From: Candidatus Doudnabacteria bacterium
GTDB taxonomy: Bacteria; Patescibacteriota; Doudnabacteria; UBA920
DNA length: 48,936 nt
Direction of reading: 5' to 3'
Assembly (NCBI GenBank): GCA_903908535.1
Contig: CAIVSE010000077.1
Coordinates: 1-48,936, forward strand
Each line of letters begins with the position of its first letter. Within the stretch, counting starts at the first letter, position 1. A program made the position numbers and the translations under genes. Below the pieces are notes generated by a model. It worked only from the letters and a program-made list of their open reading frames with translations, ran no database searches and was not told the origin of the DNA. Below are positions 27,060 to 38,300 of the stretch, piece by piece.

Positions 27060-27760
27060 GAAAGTAGGTTAGTAGGTCGTCCCGACTTTGTCGGGACGAC
27101 CATGCGGTGACAATTTGTCGAAGTATCCTCAACCGGCAGTCCTCGGCCAGTAATTCGTGGCTGTCTACGGACAAAAGGTGGTTAAGGAGTGCCTGAGCGT
27201 AACCTGCGCCCAGGACTTTGTCCCCCGCCGCCTGGGAAATTCCAAACGGCGGAGCCGGAAGCGACAAGCCAAATACCAGTCAATTTTGGTTGGTTTGTCG
27301 AAGTAACCTCACCGAGCAGTCCTCAGCCGGCGCATCGCAACAGTTCCAGTCAGAGCCTCATGATTAACCTTCCGCTGCAGCAGAAGGTTAACCGCCTTTG
27401 GACATCTAACTTTTCCTATCACTAGCTCCGGGGTCAATCCACCTTCGCTCCTTTTGGGAGCTTCGGCGGACTTTGCGGACAAATCCGCTTGCGCGGGTGG
27501 TAAGGTAATCGCAGGCTTCGGAAGGGCCGAGCCTGTCGCTTCCTCAGAACCATCTGGGTTCCCGATAACTCCAGTCTGATTCCTCCCCAGGGCCCGCCAA
27601 ATCGGGATATGGCGGGCTTTAGGGAAAAATCAGGCATTAATTTCAGCGGCAGGTTAGTGGGTTTGGGCTCGCCCTATTTCCCGACTTGTCGGGAAGCAAT
27701 AATGCGATAAGTGGACGGCTTAAGGCCGGTTAACCCGCCGGCTGAAATGTAATGTTATAA
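27060..27760 (-). ncRNA. long structured leader upstream of the TROVE gene, candidate Y RNA-like RNAs
   Basis: Two related segments (TTTGTCGAAGTATCCTCAACCGGCAGTCCTCGGCC at 27115 and TTTGTCGAAGTAACCTCACCGAGCAGTCCTCAGCC at 27295); long closing stem ATTTCAGC...GCTGAAAT around 27640-27748; ORF-poor. Confidence 0.45.
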
Positions 27761-27805
27761 GTTTTTGACAAAATGCTTTTTTATTTGTTTAAGCTTACAA
27801 AAGGG

Positions 27806-27834
27806 ATGTTAGCAAATTCTATAAATTTTGTCAA
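27806..27834 (-). promoter_or_regulatory. sigma70-like promoter reading toward the TROVE leader
   Basis: Minus strand TTGACA-17 nt-TAACAT. Confidence 0.65.
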
Positions 27835-28013
27835 GGGGTATTGACATAAAATATAGTCAAAACAATACTTTTACTATTAAATAAGCCATAAAATCTTATC
27901 AAAAACTGTTTAAAAATGATGGCAAAACAAGAAAATTTAAATGCAAAATATTAAAAATTATCTTAAAATAAATTTGTATCTACTACTTCATTCTGTATAA
28001 ATGTTTGCCGCTA

Positions 28014-28042
28014 TTGACAAAATAGTTAGGTTGTGATATTAT
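28014..28042 (+). promoter_or_regulatory. sigma70-like promoter
   Basis: TTGACA-17 nt-TATTAT. Confidence 0.7.
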
Positions 28043-28048
28043 TTGTTT

Positions 28049-28516
28049 ACGACCGAAATGTCGGAATTCTATGTAGCGGAGGTGAAGGATGGGACACTAG
28101 GCGGAGAAAGGCCCCGATTACCCCGAAGGTTCGGGAGGGGCCGAGTACCTTACTAGAGAACATCTGGAACCTAAAAATAAAAAAGAAAAGGAGGCTTATG
28201 GAAAACAATGGGCGGTTAGAACGTATAGTCTCCTGACGACTGTTGGGGTCGAGGGAGCAAAAAAATCGCAGACTGAGATGGGAAGTGGTTCTGCCGGTCA
28301 CAAAACTTTGTAACGACAAACTCGGCAAGATCACATAGCCCCATGTCGCGGCAATCTACTTACTCGGAATAAGCCGGGAGTCCGAACGCCGCAGTTCCAC
28401 TATTGTTGTCCAATCGCTGCCCGCGGCCCAACCGCTTAGGCAGCAAAAAAGAGGCTAACAAGCCAGACGAAGCCCGGGGCACGCATCTAAACAGATGGTC
28501 CCCGGGTATTTTTTTT
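28049..28516 (+). ncRNA. candidate ~465-nt ncRNA next to the TROVE locus
   Basis: Own promoter; stem GGCCCC...CCCGAA-GG-TTCGGG-A-GGGGCC; terminator CCCGGGGCACGCATCTAAACAGATGGTCCCCGGGTATTTTTTTT; only a 12-codon ORF with good SD inside (28198-28236). Confidence 0.55.
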
Positions 28517-28557
28517 AAAGTTGATTATCACCTATTAATATAGTATTATTAACATAT

Positions 28558-29334
28558 ATGAACTTAACCAAAGAACTCCAAAATATCGGCCTGACCGACA
28601 AAGAAGCCAAAGTATATTTGGCCGCCTTGGAATTGGGCCAGGACAGCGTTCAAAATATTGCCAAAAAATCCGGCGTTAACCGCGCCACTACTTACGTTAT
28701 TTTAAATTCCCTTATCCAAAAAGGTTTGTGTAGCACTTACGAACAGGATAAAAAAACCCATTACATTGCTTCCGACCCCGGCCAACTGGAAGGTATTTTT
28801 GAAATTCAAAAAAAGGAACTGGAAGAAAAGCAAAAATATTTAAAAACCATTGTCTCCCAATTGCAGTTAATCAACAATAAGCAGACTAACAAGCCGGTGG
28901 TAAAATTTTATGAAGGCAAGCAGGGTTTGATTAATTGTTTTATGGAGTTTACTACTTCCGGTAATTTAGACCCTAAGGCTGATAATTTTCGTTTAGTTTT
29001 TTCTAAGGACAAACTTGATAATTTGTTTACGGAAGAAGACCGCAAAAAATTTGTAAACGTTCGTTTAACCAAACAGGCTAAGAGCAAAGCATTGTATAAT
29101 TCTAAAAATGTTACTATGACCGATACGCCGGAAAGTTCCCGCATTAAAGTTTCAGAGGAGCAGTCCCCTTTCCCTTGCGACATTGGCGTGTTTGGCGATA
29201 ATGTTCGAATACTATCGGAAGGTAAAAAACTTTCGGGTATATTAATCACCGACAAAGATGTTGCTACGACCATGCGTTCGTTGTTCGATTTGGCATGGGA
29301 AGCGGCGCAAGCGAGAGCAAAAAAAGAAAAATAG
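28558..29334 (+). CDS. TrmB-family transcriptional regulator
   Basis: MNLTKELQNIGLTDKEAKVYLAALELGQDSVQNIAKKSGVNRATTYVILNSLIQKGL; likely leaderless (TTGATT-17-TATTAT just upstream). Confidence 0.85.
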   Translation: MNLTKELQNIGLTDKEAKVYLAALELGQDSVQNIAKKSGVNRATTYVILNSLIQKGLCSTYEQDKKTHYIASDPGQLEGIFEIQKKELEEKQKYLKTIVSQLQLINNKQTNKPVVKFYEGKQGLINCFMEFTTSGNLDPKADNFRLVFSKDKLDNLFTEEDRKKFVNVRLTKQAKSKALYNSKNVTMTDTPESSRIKVSEEQSPFPCDIGVFGDNVRILSEGKKLSGILITDKDVATTMRSLFDLAWEAAQARAKKEK

Positions 29335-29376
29335 CCATGGGCTGGTTTTGTGTTAGAATATAATTAGCTGGCCCAT

Positions 29377-30432
29377 ATGGAAATTGGCTTTCAAAAAATT
29401 TTGGATGAATATCACAAACTGACCGAAGAAATGTCTTCTGGCGGCGGTTTTGATATGGCTAAGTTGGGCAAACGGCAGGCCGAGTTATTGCCGGTGGTGG
29501 AAAAAATCCAAAGGCTGGAAAGTTCGGAAAAGCAATTAGCGGAAAATAAACAGATGCTTAACGATCCCGACGCGGAAATTAAGTCCATGGCCCTGGATGA
29601 GGGCCGGCGTTTGGAGGCGGAGATTCTGGAATTACAATCGGCTATAGAAGAAATGCTCCTGCCTAAAGACGCGCATGACGTCAACGACGCCATTGTGGAA
29701 ATCCGCGCCGGCGCCGGCGGCGATGAATCCACGCTTTTTGCGGCCGAACTGTTCCGAGCTTATGGCAAGTACGCGGAAAGTTTAAATTGCAAAATTCACA
29801 TTAATTCCACTTCCAAGAGCGATGCCGGCGGTTATAAAGAAATTGTTTTTGAAATTTACGGTAAAGCCCCCTACTCCGTGTTTAAATATGAAAGCGGCGT
29901 GCACCGCGTGCAGCGAGTACCGGAAACAGAAAAATCCGGCCGGGTGCACACTTCCACCATTACGGTGGCGGTTTTACCTAAGCTGGAAGAAAAGGATTAT
30001 ACTATAAATCCAAACGACCTAAAAATTGAAGCCACTACTTCTTCCGGACACGGCGGACAGAGCGTTAACACTACTTATTCGGCAGTGCGTATTTTACATA
30101 TTCCAACGGGTATTACCGCCCAGTGCCAGGACGAGCGCAGTTTTATGCAGAATAAGGAAAAGGCCATGGATGTTATCCGCGCCCGCGTGGCAGCTTATTA
30201 TGAGGAAATAGAAAACAAAAAAGTGCGCGATTTAACCAAGAGCCAAATTGGCACCGGCGACCGCAGTGAAAAAATCCGCACCTACAACTTTCCACAGGAC
30301 CGCGTAACCGACCATCGCATTAACCAAAATTTTAACCAGATAAACTTAATAATGGAAGGTAAGTTTGCGGACATTACCCTGGCTTTGCAGAAGGCAGACT
30401 TGCAGGCTAAAAAGGAAGCGTTAAAAAAGTAA
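29377..30432 (+). CDS. prfA: peptide chain release factor 1
   Basis: [25 protein letters not shown] motif [19 protein letters not shown]. Confidence 0.95.
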   Translation: MEIGFQKILDEYHKLTEEMSSGGGFDMAKLGKRQAELLPVVEKIQRLESSEKQLAENKQMLNDPDAEIKSMALDEGRRLEAEILELQSAIEEMLLPKDAHDVNDAIVEIRAGAGGDESTLFAAELFRAYGKYAESLNCKIHINSTSKSDAGGYKEIVFEIYGKAPYSVFKYESGVHRVQRVPETEKSGRVHTSTITVAVLPKLEEKDYTINPNDLKIEATTSSGHGGQSVNTTYSAVRILHIPTGITAQCQDERSFMQNKEKAMDVIRARVAAYYEEIENKKVRDLTKSQIGTGDRSEKIRTYNFPQDRVTDHRINQNFNQINLIMEGKFADITLALQKADLQAKKEALKK

Positions 30433-31241
30433 TGACCATTGCTGAAGCGTCTAAAAAATATCATAAAATAGAACTAGAACTCCTTTTGGCCCATGTACTA
30501 CAAAAACCAAAGGAGTTTGTTTTTTTGCATGAGGAAACAAAATTGATCATCAAGCAGCAACGAGAAGTGGAGAAATTAGCCAAACTCCGCTTACAGGGGC
30601 GCCCTGTGGCTTACATTTTAGGTTACAAAGATTTTTACGGTCTGCGTTTTAAAGTCAACAGAAACGTGCTAATTCCGCGCCCGGAAACTGAATGGTTGGT
30701 TGATCGCGCCATGACAAGGGCGGCCCTTGGAAAGGCAAAAATCCTCGATATTGGCACAGGCAGCGGCGCAATTGCTGTTAGTTTAGCCAAAGAGCTGCGC
30801 TCAAGGGCGGCCCTTGAAGCCTCGGACATCTCGCAAAAAGCCTTGATGGTTGCCAAGCAGAACGCTAAAAACCATAAAGTTAAAATTAAATTTCATCATT
30901 CCAACCTTTTTTCTAACATTACAGGAAAATTTGATATTATTATCGCCAACTTACCCTATGTATCGACGGCTGATTATCGGAAGCTTCGGAGTGGCTTGCG
31001 CTTTGAGCCAAGGGGCGCCCTTGTAGCCAAGGATAACTTCGAAATTTACCAGGATTTCCTAAAAAAGCTTCCGGATTATACGTCTAGGGGCGCCCTTGTG
31101 TTGCTGGAAATGGACCCTAAAACCAAAAAATATTTGCAAATTTGGCAAAAAAAATATCTCCCAACATGGAAGATAAGTTTTTACAAAGATTTTAACAATT
31201 TGTGGCGCTACGCGGAACTCACTCGGTCAGCCGCTCTATAA
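30432..31241 (+). CDS. prmC: release factor glutamine methyltransferase
   Basis: RPVAYILGYKDFYGL, VLIPRPETEWLV, DIGTGSGAIAVSL, NLPYV; immediately follows prfA. Confidence 0.93.
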   Translation: MTIAEASKKYHKIELELLLAHVLQKPKEFVFLHEETKLIIKQQREVEKLAKLRLQGRPVAYILGYKDFYGLRFKVNRNVLIPRPETEWLVDRAMTRAALGKAKILDIGTGSGAIAVSLAKELRSRAALEASDISQKALMVAKQNAKNHKVKIKFHHSNLFSNITGKFDIIIANLPYVSTADYRKLRSGLRFEPRGALVAKDNFEIYQDFLKKLPDYTSRGALVLLEMDPKTKKYLQIWQKKYLPTWKISFYKDFNNLWRYAELTRSAAL

Positions 31242-32103
31242 ATTTGTCCAAAGGCTCGCCCGGGCTGACGCGCACCCGGGGCAATTCCATTAAATCATTG
31301 AGGTTGACCCAGGCTGTGTCATGCACAGTCATGCCCATTACAAAACTCAGGTTTTTGGCCTGCGCCAAATAGTCGGCGTTGTAGTGGCCATAAGGGTACA
31401 TTAGGTAGGGTTCAGCCGCGCCCAAATGGTTCTGCAGGGCCTGCTGGCAGCTGCTTAAATTTTGGTAGATGTAAGCGGTATCATATTTGGGGTTTGAGCC
31501 GTCAAAATGGTTTTCGGTGTGGCAGATAATTTCCATACCCTGCCGTTTGGCGGCCGCAATTTGGCCCCAGTCGGCGTAAGTATTGGTGCCGCTGGTCGTG
31601 CCGGGGAAATGGGTGATAATCCCGAACAAGCCGGTGTAGCCGTATTGCCGCAAAATGGGGGTGCCGTTAGTAAAAGCGTCATCATAGCCGTCATCAAAGG
31701 TAAAGATGACCGGCTTTTTCGGCATGGTAAAGCGTTTTTGGGTGTAGAGGTAAAGGTCGTTGAGGGAAATGGAAGTATATCCCTGGGATTTCAGCCAGGA
31801 AACTTGTTGCGCGAATTCCTGCGGGCTCACAGTCAACCCAATACGGATGGAATCTACCGTACCCGTGGGAACGTAGCCAATATGGTGGTACATTAAAATT
31901 GGCAGGTCCATACTGGTGGAGGTGGCGCGGGGCAAAGGGGCGAAGTCTTGGGCTGTGGGCCGCATCTGGATTTGCGGCGCCGAGCTTATCACCGCCTGGA
32001 CGTTTTTAATTTTGTCCGAACGTGCAAATAGAACCAGGGCCACGGCTCCGCCGGCTATAATCAACCCAACAACCGCAAATAATAAAGCCTTGTTTAATTT
32101 CAT
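31219..32103 (-). CDS. polysaccharide deacetylase (NodB-like), membrane-anchored
   Basis: MYHHIG...PVIFTFDDGYDDAF...EIICHTENH; start revised to 32103 (MKLNKALLFAVVGL). Confidence 0.88.
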   Translation of the reverse strand: MKLNKALLFAVVGLIIAGGAVALVLFARSDKIKNVQAVISSAPQIQMRPTAQDFAPLPRATSTSMDLPILMYHHIGYVPTGTVDSIRIGLTVSPQEFAQQVSWLKSQGYTSISLNDLYLYTQKRFTMPKKPVIFTFDDGYDDAFTNGTPILRQYGYTGLFGIITHFPGTTSGTNTYADWGQIAAAKRQGMEIICHTENHFDGSNPKYDTAYIYQNLSSCQQALQNHLGAAEPYLMYPYGHYNADYLAQAKNLSFVMGMTVHDTAWVNLNDLMELPRVRVSPGEPLDKFIERLTE

Positions 32104-32152
32104 GATAACAAAAATCCCCCGCTCCATAAGAAAGCCGGGGGATTTAAAATAA

Positions 32153-32839
32153 TTATTTTTTCTTCTCTTCCGCCGGCTTTTCGCCTTCCGGAGCCGCGCC
32201 AGCTTCTGCAGGTTTAGTTTCAGCCGCGCCTTCCACAGCGGAAACATCTTCCACCACCGGCTGGGCCAGTTCGGCTTCCACGTCGCGCGGCGGCTGGACT
32301 TTAATAACCAGTTCATCACCCGGCGTTAACACAGTAACTTTTGCCGGGACTTTTAAGTCTTTAACAAAAATTTCATCCTGTAAAGTTTTTAAACCGGCAA
32401 TATCAATTATAATATTGTGCGGCAGGTCGGCCGGTAAACATTCCACTTCAACTTCGTTTAAAACTTTTACCAAAACTCCGCCCAAAGTTTTTACGGCGGC
32501 CGATTCGCCCGTGAATTCCAAAGCTACACCGGCAGTAAGTTTTTCAGTCATGCTGACTTCATAAAAGTCCACGTGTTCGGGGGTGGATTGTAAATAATGG
32601 GCCTGAACGTCATGGATTAAAACCGGATGGGTTTTGCCGTCAGCTGTCTGTAAATCTATAATTGTGCTTTCACCCGCCTTTTTAAAAACTCTTTCGAATT
32701 CTCCGAAGTTTACGCTTAAATTTTGGTTTTCCACTTTGTGGCCATATAAAACAGCCGGAATTAAGCCCATTTTTCGGATCTTTTTAGGCGTCTGCGTCTT
32801 AATATCGCGCGCTTCCGCCTTTAGCTGAATTTTATCCAT
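32153..32839 (-). CDS. rplY: 50S ribosomal protein L25 (CTC/TL5 type)
   Basis: LKAEARDIKTQTPKKIRKMGLIPAVLYG; DVQAHYLQSTPEHVDFYEV. Confidence 0.93.
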   Translation of the reverse strand: MDKIQLKAEARDIKTQTPKKIRKMGLIPAVLYGHKVENQNLSVNFGEFERVFKKAGESTIIDLQTADGKTHPVLIHDVQAHYLQSTPEHVDFYEVSMTEKLTAGVALEFTGESAAVKTLGGVLVKVLNEVEVECLPADLPHNIIIDIAGLKTLQDEIFVKDLKVPAKVTVLTPGDELVIKVQPPRDVEAELAQPVVEDVSAVEGAAETKPAEAGAAPEGEKPAEEKKK

Positions 32840-32918
32840 ACAGTTCCTTGTGTTCTACCCATCTCCCGTATAGGGATACTCATAGAATGTTAATGTGTCG
32901 GAATTTTAACACAAAAGG

Positions 32919-33284
32919 TTAAACTTGTCCAGCTATTGTGCCCACAAAATCTCCCTGGAATTCCTGTAAAGTAAGATGTAAATTAATAAGTTCATCGGTG
33001 GAAATACGGGAAAAATCCTTGAACTTCATGGAATCGGCGGAAGTTAAGTCCGTGACCATTCCCACGCTGTAAACCTGCGGGCCGCGGATTTCTACATTAA
33101 ACATCACCGAACTTTTGCATTTGGCGCAGTCGGAATGGATTAGTATGCGCGCCTCGTTAAAAGGCATATGCTGCTGGCTGGAAATAACCCTGGTCTGTTC
33201 CACCAGATATTTAGTCGAACATATGGGGCATTTAAGCATGGCCTCCAGCCACTGCATAATTTTTTGTAGATCCATATTATTCAT
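32919..33284 (-). CDS. hypothetical protein with CPIC zinc-ribbon-like motif
   Basis: LKCPICSTKYLVE...HSDCAKCKSS. Confidence 0.65.
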   Translation of the reverse strand: MNNMDLQKIMQWLEAMLKCPICSTKYLVEQTRVISSQQHMPFNEARILIHSDCAKCKSSVMFNVEIRGPQVYSVGMVTDLTSADSMKFKDFSRISTDELINLHLTLQEFQGDFVGTIAGQV

Positions 33285-33306
33285 ATATTCATTGTATCAT
33301 TTTTTG

Positions 33307-34404
33307 TTAGAATCTCAAAGCCTTGCTCTGCATGGCAATGTTTTGCACGACCCCGAGGCTTATTAATGCCACAATTAAAGATGATCCCCCGGCTGAAACA
33401 AACGGCAAAGGAATGCCGGTCACCGGCAACAGACCAATGTTCATGCCCACATTAATGGCCACGTGGGCGAAAAACATAAAAAATACGCCGGCGGTTATGT
33501 ACATGCCCAGGTCATCGCGCGCCAGTTTGATGATTTTAACCAGCCTGGCCAGCAAAAACAAATACAGGGCCAGCAAAGCTATACTGCCCAAAAAACCAAC
33601 CTCCTCGCTGCTGGCGGAAAAAATAAAATCCGTCTGCTGTTCCGGCAAAAATTTGTTCTGGCTTTGCAGGCCCTTGCCCAGGCCCATACCAAAAACCTGC
33701 CCGCTGCCCACGGCAATAGCCGCCTGCCGCACGTTATAGCCTTTGCCCATGGGGTCCAGTTGGGGATCTAAAAATACCAGCACGCGGTCGCGCTGAAAGG
33801 GCTTGAGAAAAAATTTCCAGCCAATGCCGGTGACCGCGCAGGCCGCCAGTAAAATAACAACCAGGAATTTTTTTTGGATGGGACTGATTAAGATAATACC
33901 TATCCAGATAACCATAATAATAACAGCAGATCCTAAATCCGGTTCCAGTAAAATCAATCCGGCCGGCACGGCCGCGTAGACAAACGACCACAAAATGTTC
34001 CGCCAGCTGTTAATCTCTCCGCGTCTTAAATACAGCAGGCGCGCCAGCCCCAAAATTATGGAAACTTTCATGAATTCCGCGACCTGGAAATTAAACACGC
34101 CGAGGTCAATCCAGCGGCTGCTGCCCTTAATGTGCCGGCCCAGCACGGCCAGGTAAATCAGTAAAATTACAAAAATTACATACAGCAGGCGGTTGCCTTT
34201 GGCCAAAGCGTGGTAATCAAAAAACGAGAAAAATAAAAAACCGGCCAGGCCGGGCAGTAACACCAGCAATTGTCTGGTAAAAATATTGCCGCTGTTGCCT
34301 ACCGTAGTGCTGTAAAGCAGGGCCAGGCCCACCACCACCAACAGGCCGGTGGCGATTTGCAGGGGCGCGTCAAAGTATTTAAATTTATTCAAAAAAGAAA
34401 ACAT
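33307..34404 (-). CDS. rodA: FtsW/RodA/SpoVE family glycosyltransferase
   Basis: GKGYNVRQAAIAVGSGQVFGMGLGKGLQSQNKFLPEQQTDFIFSASSEEVGFLG; TGIPLPFVSAGGSS. Confidence 0.93.
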   Translation of the reverse strand: MFSFLNKFKYFDAPLQIATGLLVVVGLALLYSTTVGNSGNIFTRQLLVLLPGLAGFLFFSFFDYHALAKGNRLLYVIFVILLIYLAVLGRHIKGSSRWIDLGVFNFQVAEFMKVSIILGLARLLYLRRGEINSWRNILWSFVYAAVPAGLILLEPDLGSAVIIMVIWIGIILISPIQKKFLVVILLAACAVTGIGWKFFLKPFQRDRVLVFLDPQLDPMGKGYNVRQAAIAVGSGQVFGMGLGKGLQSQNKFLPEQQTDFIFSASSEEVGFLGSIALLALYLFLLARLVKIIKLARDDLGMYITAGVFFMFFAHVAINVGMNIGLLPVTGIPLPFVSAGGSSLIVALISLGVVQNIAMQSKALRF

Positions 34405-35261
34405 CAGTGGTTTAAGTCCGAAGCCGGGGTTATGGTGGCTTCCGGCAGAGTAATGTTACTGTTGTCTAAAACGTCTGTTTCCGGGTAAACATTAACTGTG
34501 GTTACGGCCGTGGTATAAACGTTGGGCCATAATTGCACGTAGGCGCGGCGTTCAAACGGCTCAAAAGTAAATTCCGTGCGCGTGCTGGCGGCTATAATTT
34601 TGCCGGCGGCATCCCTTAAAATAAAACCAATATCAACTTCGTTCAGCTGATAGGGGCTGTTGTTGTAAACGGTGCCCTGGACCACAAAGGCCGGCGGGTT
34701 TTGCTGGTTGGAAGCGGCTGGCGTGGAGGCCGACAGCGAGACAGTGGGAATGTTCAAACGTTTTTGCCATGGCAGGTTTTGGGGAAACTGGATTTGCGCG
34801 CCGGTAATAGTTTCCGTGGTCTGGAAGTTAGGTAAAATTAAATATTTGGTTTCGCCCGGAAGCAAATACAGGGTGGCCTGGCTGCTGCCCACCTGCTGGT
34901 TCTGGGCGTTAAAAAGTAGGAAGTCGTAACTAACCTTATCAAGCGACAGCGTCAGGTTTTTGTTGGTAATCTGCGCGGCCACGGAATAAATGCCGGCGCC
35001 GGCTTCAGTAATGTTAATATTGGAAATTTGTGGCGCTTGCGGGTTTTGGAAGGCCGGCATTGCCGCCAGCTCATCTTTGCGGTATCTGCCCAAATCCACA
35101 TGGAGTGCAGTTTCCTTTATCGCTATATAAGCCGGAATAATCATGATAAGGCAAAAAATAAACACGCGTTTTTGCGCCGAACCAAAACCGGATAGAGCTT
35201 TTTTTGTCTGCAACTCGGCTTCAGCCACTTCCAACTCCAATTTTTCTTTTACAAAAGCCAT
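34404..35261 (-). CDS. hypothetical membrane-anchored protein
   Basis: Single TM and extracellular beta-rich region. Confidence 0.7.
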   Translation of the reverse strand: MAFVKEKLELEVAEAELQTKKALSGFGSAQKRVFIFCLIMIIPAYIAIKETALHVDLGRYRKDELAAMPAFQNPQAPQISNINITEAGAGIYSVAAQITNKNLTLSLDKVSYDFLLFNAQNQQVGSSQATLYLLPGETKYLILPNFQTTETITGAQIQFPQNLPWQKRLNIPTVSLSASTPAASNQQNPPAFVVQGTVYNNSPYQLNEVDIGFILRDAAGKIIAASTRTEFTFEPFERRAYVQLWPNVYTTAVTTVNVYPETDVLDNSNITLPEATITPASDLNH

Positions 35262-35316
35262 AAAATTAAGTTTTCATTTAGCAATAACATTATAGCAAAA
35301 TTGGGGAATTTTTGGT

Positions 35317-38300
35317 ATGATAAATGAAATGCCCTTCACCCATCTCCACTGCCATAGCCATTATTCCCTGCTGGACGGACTGTCTAAAATCGATCCGCTC
35401 ATTGAGCGCGTTAAAGAGCTTAATATGGAAGCCTTGGCCATTACTGACCACGGCGTTATGTACGGCGCCATAGAATTTTACACCCATTGCCGGGAGGCCG
35501 GCATCAAACCAATTATCGGCGTGGAAGCTTACGTGGCGCCGCGCGGTTTAGCGGACCGTGAAGGCAAAGTGGATTCCGACTACCATCATTTAACTCTTTT
35601 GGCCAAAACCTACCAGGGCTATAAAAATTTAATGATGCTGACGACCATTGCGCACCTGGAAGGTTTTTATTATAAACCCAGGATAGATTTGGAGGTTTTA
35701 AAAAAATATTCCAATGGCGTCATTTGCCTCTCCGGCTGCATGCGCGGCGAAATCGCGCGCGCCGTGGTCAATAAGAGCGAGGATGAAGCCCAAAAAGTTT
35801 TGCAAAAGTATGTGGATATTTTTGGGCCGGATAATTTATATATAGAAATTCAGCGTTTGGCCAAGCACGATGACGGCTCGGAAAAATCGCGCAATGAAAA
35901 ATTAATTGCTTTGGCCAAAAAAAACAATTTATCTTTGGCGGCCACGGCCGATTGCCATTATATTTTTCCGGAAGACTCAGAGGCCCAGGATGTGCTGGTT
36001 TGTATTGGTACGGCCAGCAACGTCAACGAAACCGACCGGCTGGATATGCGTGGCTATGATTTGTCTTTAAAATCAGAGCAGCAAATGCGCGAGTTGTTTT
36101 ATGACGTGCCCGAAGCCGTGGAAAACACTCAAAAAATCGCGGATTTATGTAACGTGGAAATTCCCATTGACCAGCGGTACTTCCCAATGGTTCCCATCCC
36201 CGAAGGGCTGACCTCGGAGGAATATCTCAAAAAAATCACCCACGAAAAAGCCGTGCCGCTTTACGGTAAAAACGGGACGGTGCCGCCGGAAATTTTAGAA
36301 CGCATAGATTACGAACTGAATATTATCTGCAAAAAAGGTTTTGACACTTATTTTTTAATGGTGGCGGATTTAGTCCAGGGTGCGCATAATATTGGCGCCA
36401 TTACCAACACTAGGGGCTCTGCTGCCGGCAGCATTGTGGGTAAAATTTTAGGCATCACCAACGTTGACCCGCTGTATTATGAACTGCCGTTTGAACGGTT
36501 TTTGACTATGCACCGTCCCACGCCGCCCGATATCGACCTGGACATTGCCGACAACCGCCGCGACGAAGCCATTGCCTACATTACCGAACGGTACGGCAAA
36601 GACAAAGTCGCGCAAATTATTACTTTTGGGACTATGCAGGCGCGGGCCAGCGTGCGCGACGTCGGCCGGGCTTTGGGTGTGGCTTACAGCAAGTGCGACC
36701 AAATTGCCAAAATGATTCCCTTGGGCAAACAGGGCTTCCAAATGACTTTAGACAAAGCGCTGGATATGAATGCCGAACTAAAGGATATCTACCAGCGCGA
36801 CCCGGACACTAACCGCATCATCAATATTGCCAAAAAACTGGAAGAAAACAAGCGGCACGCCTCGGTGCACGCAGCCGGCATTGTCATCACTCCCACGCCG
36901 CTGACCGACTATATGCCTTTGCAAAGAGAACCGGACGGTGAGCGCGTCATTACCCAGTACGACATGTATTCGCTGGATGTTAACGCCAAAAGCAGCGCCA
37001 TTGGCGTGGTTAAAATGGACCTCTTGGGCATCCGCAACCTTTCTATTTTGGAAACTGCCGTGAATTTGGCCCAGAACCGCCATAAAATAAAAATAGATAT
37101 TTACAATCTCCCCCATCCCGACCCCAAGACCTTCCATTTGCTTTCCGAAGGCCACACGTTTGGCGTGTTCCAGCTGGGTTCATCCGGTATGACCCGTTAC
37201 TTAAAAGAACTTAAAGCATCCACTATTTTTGATATTATGGCCATGATAGCTTTGTACCGTCCGGGTCCCATGCAGTTTATCCCCCAATATATAGAGCGCA
37301 AGCTGAACTCTAAATTAATAAAATATTTTGACCCGGCTTTTGAACGGATTTTAAAGCGGACCTACGGCATTTTGGTTTACCAGGACGATTTATTGACCAT
37401 TGCGCACGATTTGGCCGGCTACAGCTGGGAAGAAGTGGATAAATTCCGCAAGGCCGTGGGCAAGAAGATTCCTGAGGAAATGGCCAAGCAAAAAGTTAAA
37501 TTTATAGACGGCTGCATGAAAACTTCGGGCTGGAACCAGGCCAAGGCCGCGGAAATTTGGGCCTGGATAGAACCCTTTGCCGCCTACGGTTTTAATAAGT
37601 CACACTCCGCTTCTTATGCCGTAGTCAGCTATCAAACCGCTTACATGAAGGCTAACTATCCGGTGGAATTTATGGCCGCGGTTATGACCGCGGAAAGCGG
37701 CGATGAAGATAAAATTTACGCGGCCGTGGAAGAATGCGCGGCCCTGGGCATCAAAGTTTTACCGCCAAATGTTAATGAATCTTTGGGCGACTTTACCGTA
37801 GTCGACGATCATACCATAAGGTTTGGCCTGAACGCCATAAAAAATCTGGGCAGCGACGTTATTGCTAAAATTATTGAAGTCAGGCAAAACGGGGCTTTTA
37901 ACACGCTGGAAGATTTCCTTATCCGCGCCCATACCAAAAATTTAAATAAAAAATCCTGGGAAGCTTTAAGCAAAGCCGGCGCCCTGGATGCTTTTGGCGA
38001 CCGCGGCACGTTATTGGCCAATACCGAAGAGGTTTTGGATTTTACCCGCCAGCATTTTAAAGACGCGGATAATGGGCAAAATTCTTTGTTCGGCAAATCT
38101 TTGCAAATGGGCAAATTGACGTTACGCGAGGTGCCGCCCGCAACCATGAACGAAATGCTTTTGTGGGAAAAAGAAATTTTGGGCTTTTTTGTTTCGGCCA
38201 ACCCGCTGGACAGTCACCGTGAAGTCTTAAAAGGTTTTACCGCTTTTAGAAGTTTACAGCAAAGCGATTTAGGCCGCGCCGTGGTCATGGGCGGCATTAT

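Noticed and set aside
28033-28236. 67-aa GTG ORF as a protein gene
   Set aside because: Starts inside the promoter -10 region, so its start codon would precede the expected transcription start.
28049-28516. tmRNA, RNase P RNA or SRP RNA
   Set aside because: None of the recalled conserved cores (tRNA-like T-loop, GAGGAAAGUC, GGUCAGGUCCGGAAGGAAGCAGCC) is present.
31219-32319. Full-length 366-aa ORF start at 32319
   Set aside because: N-terminal part is read through the rplY 3' region in another frame; a signal-anchor start at 32103 is more plausible.
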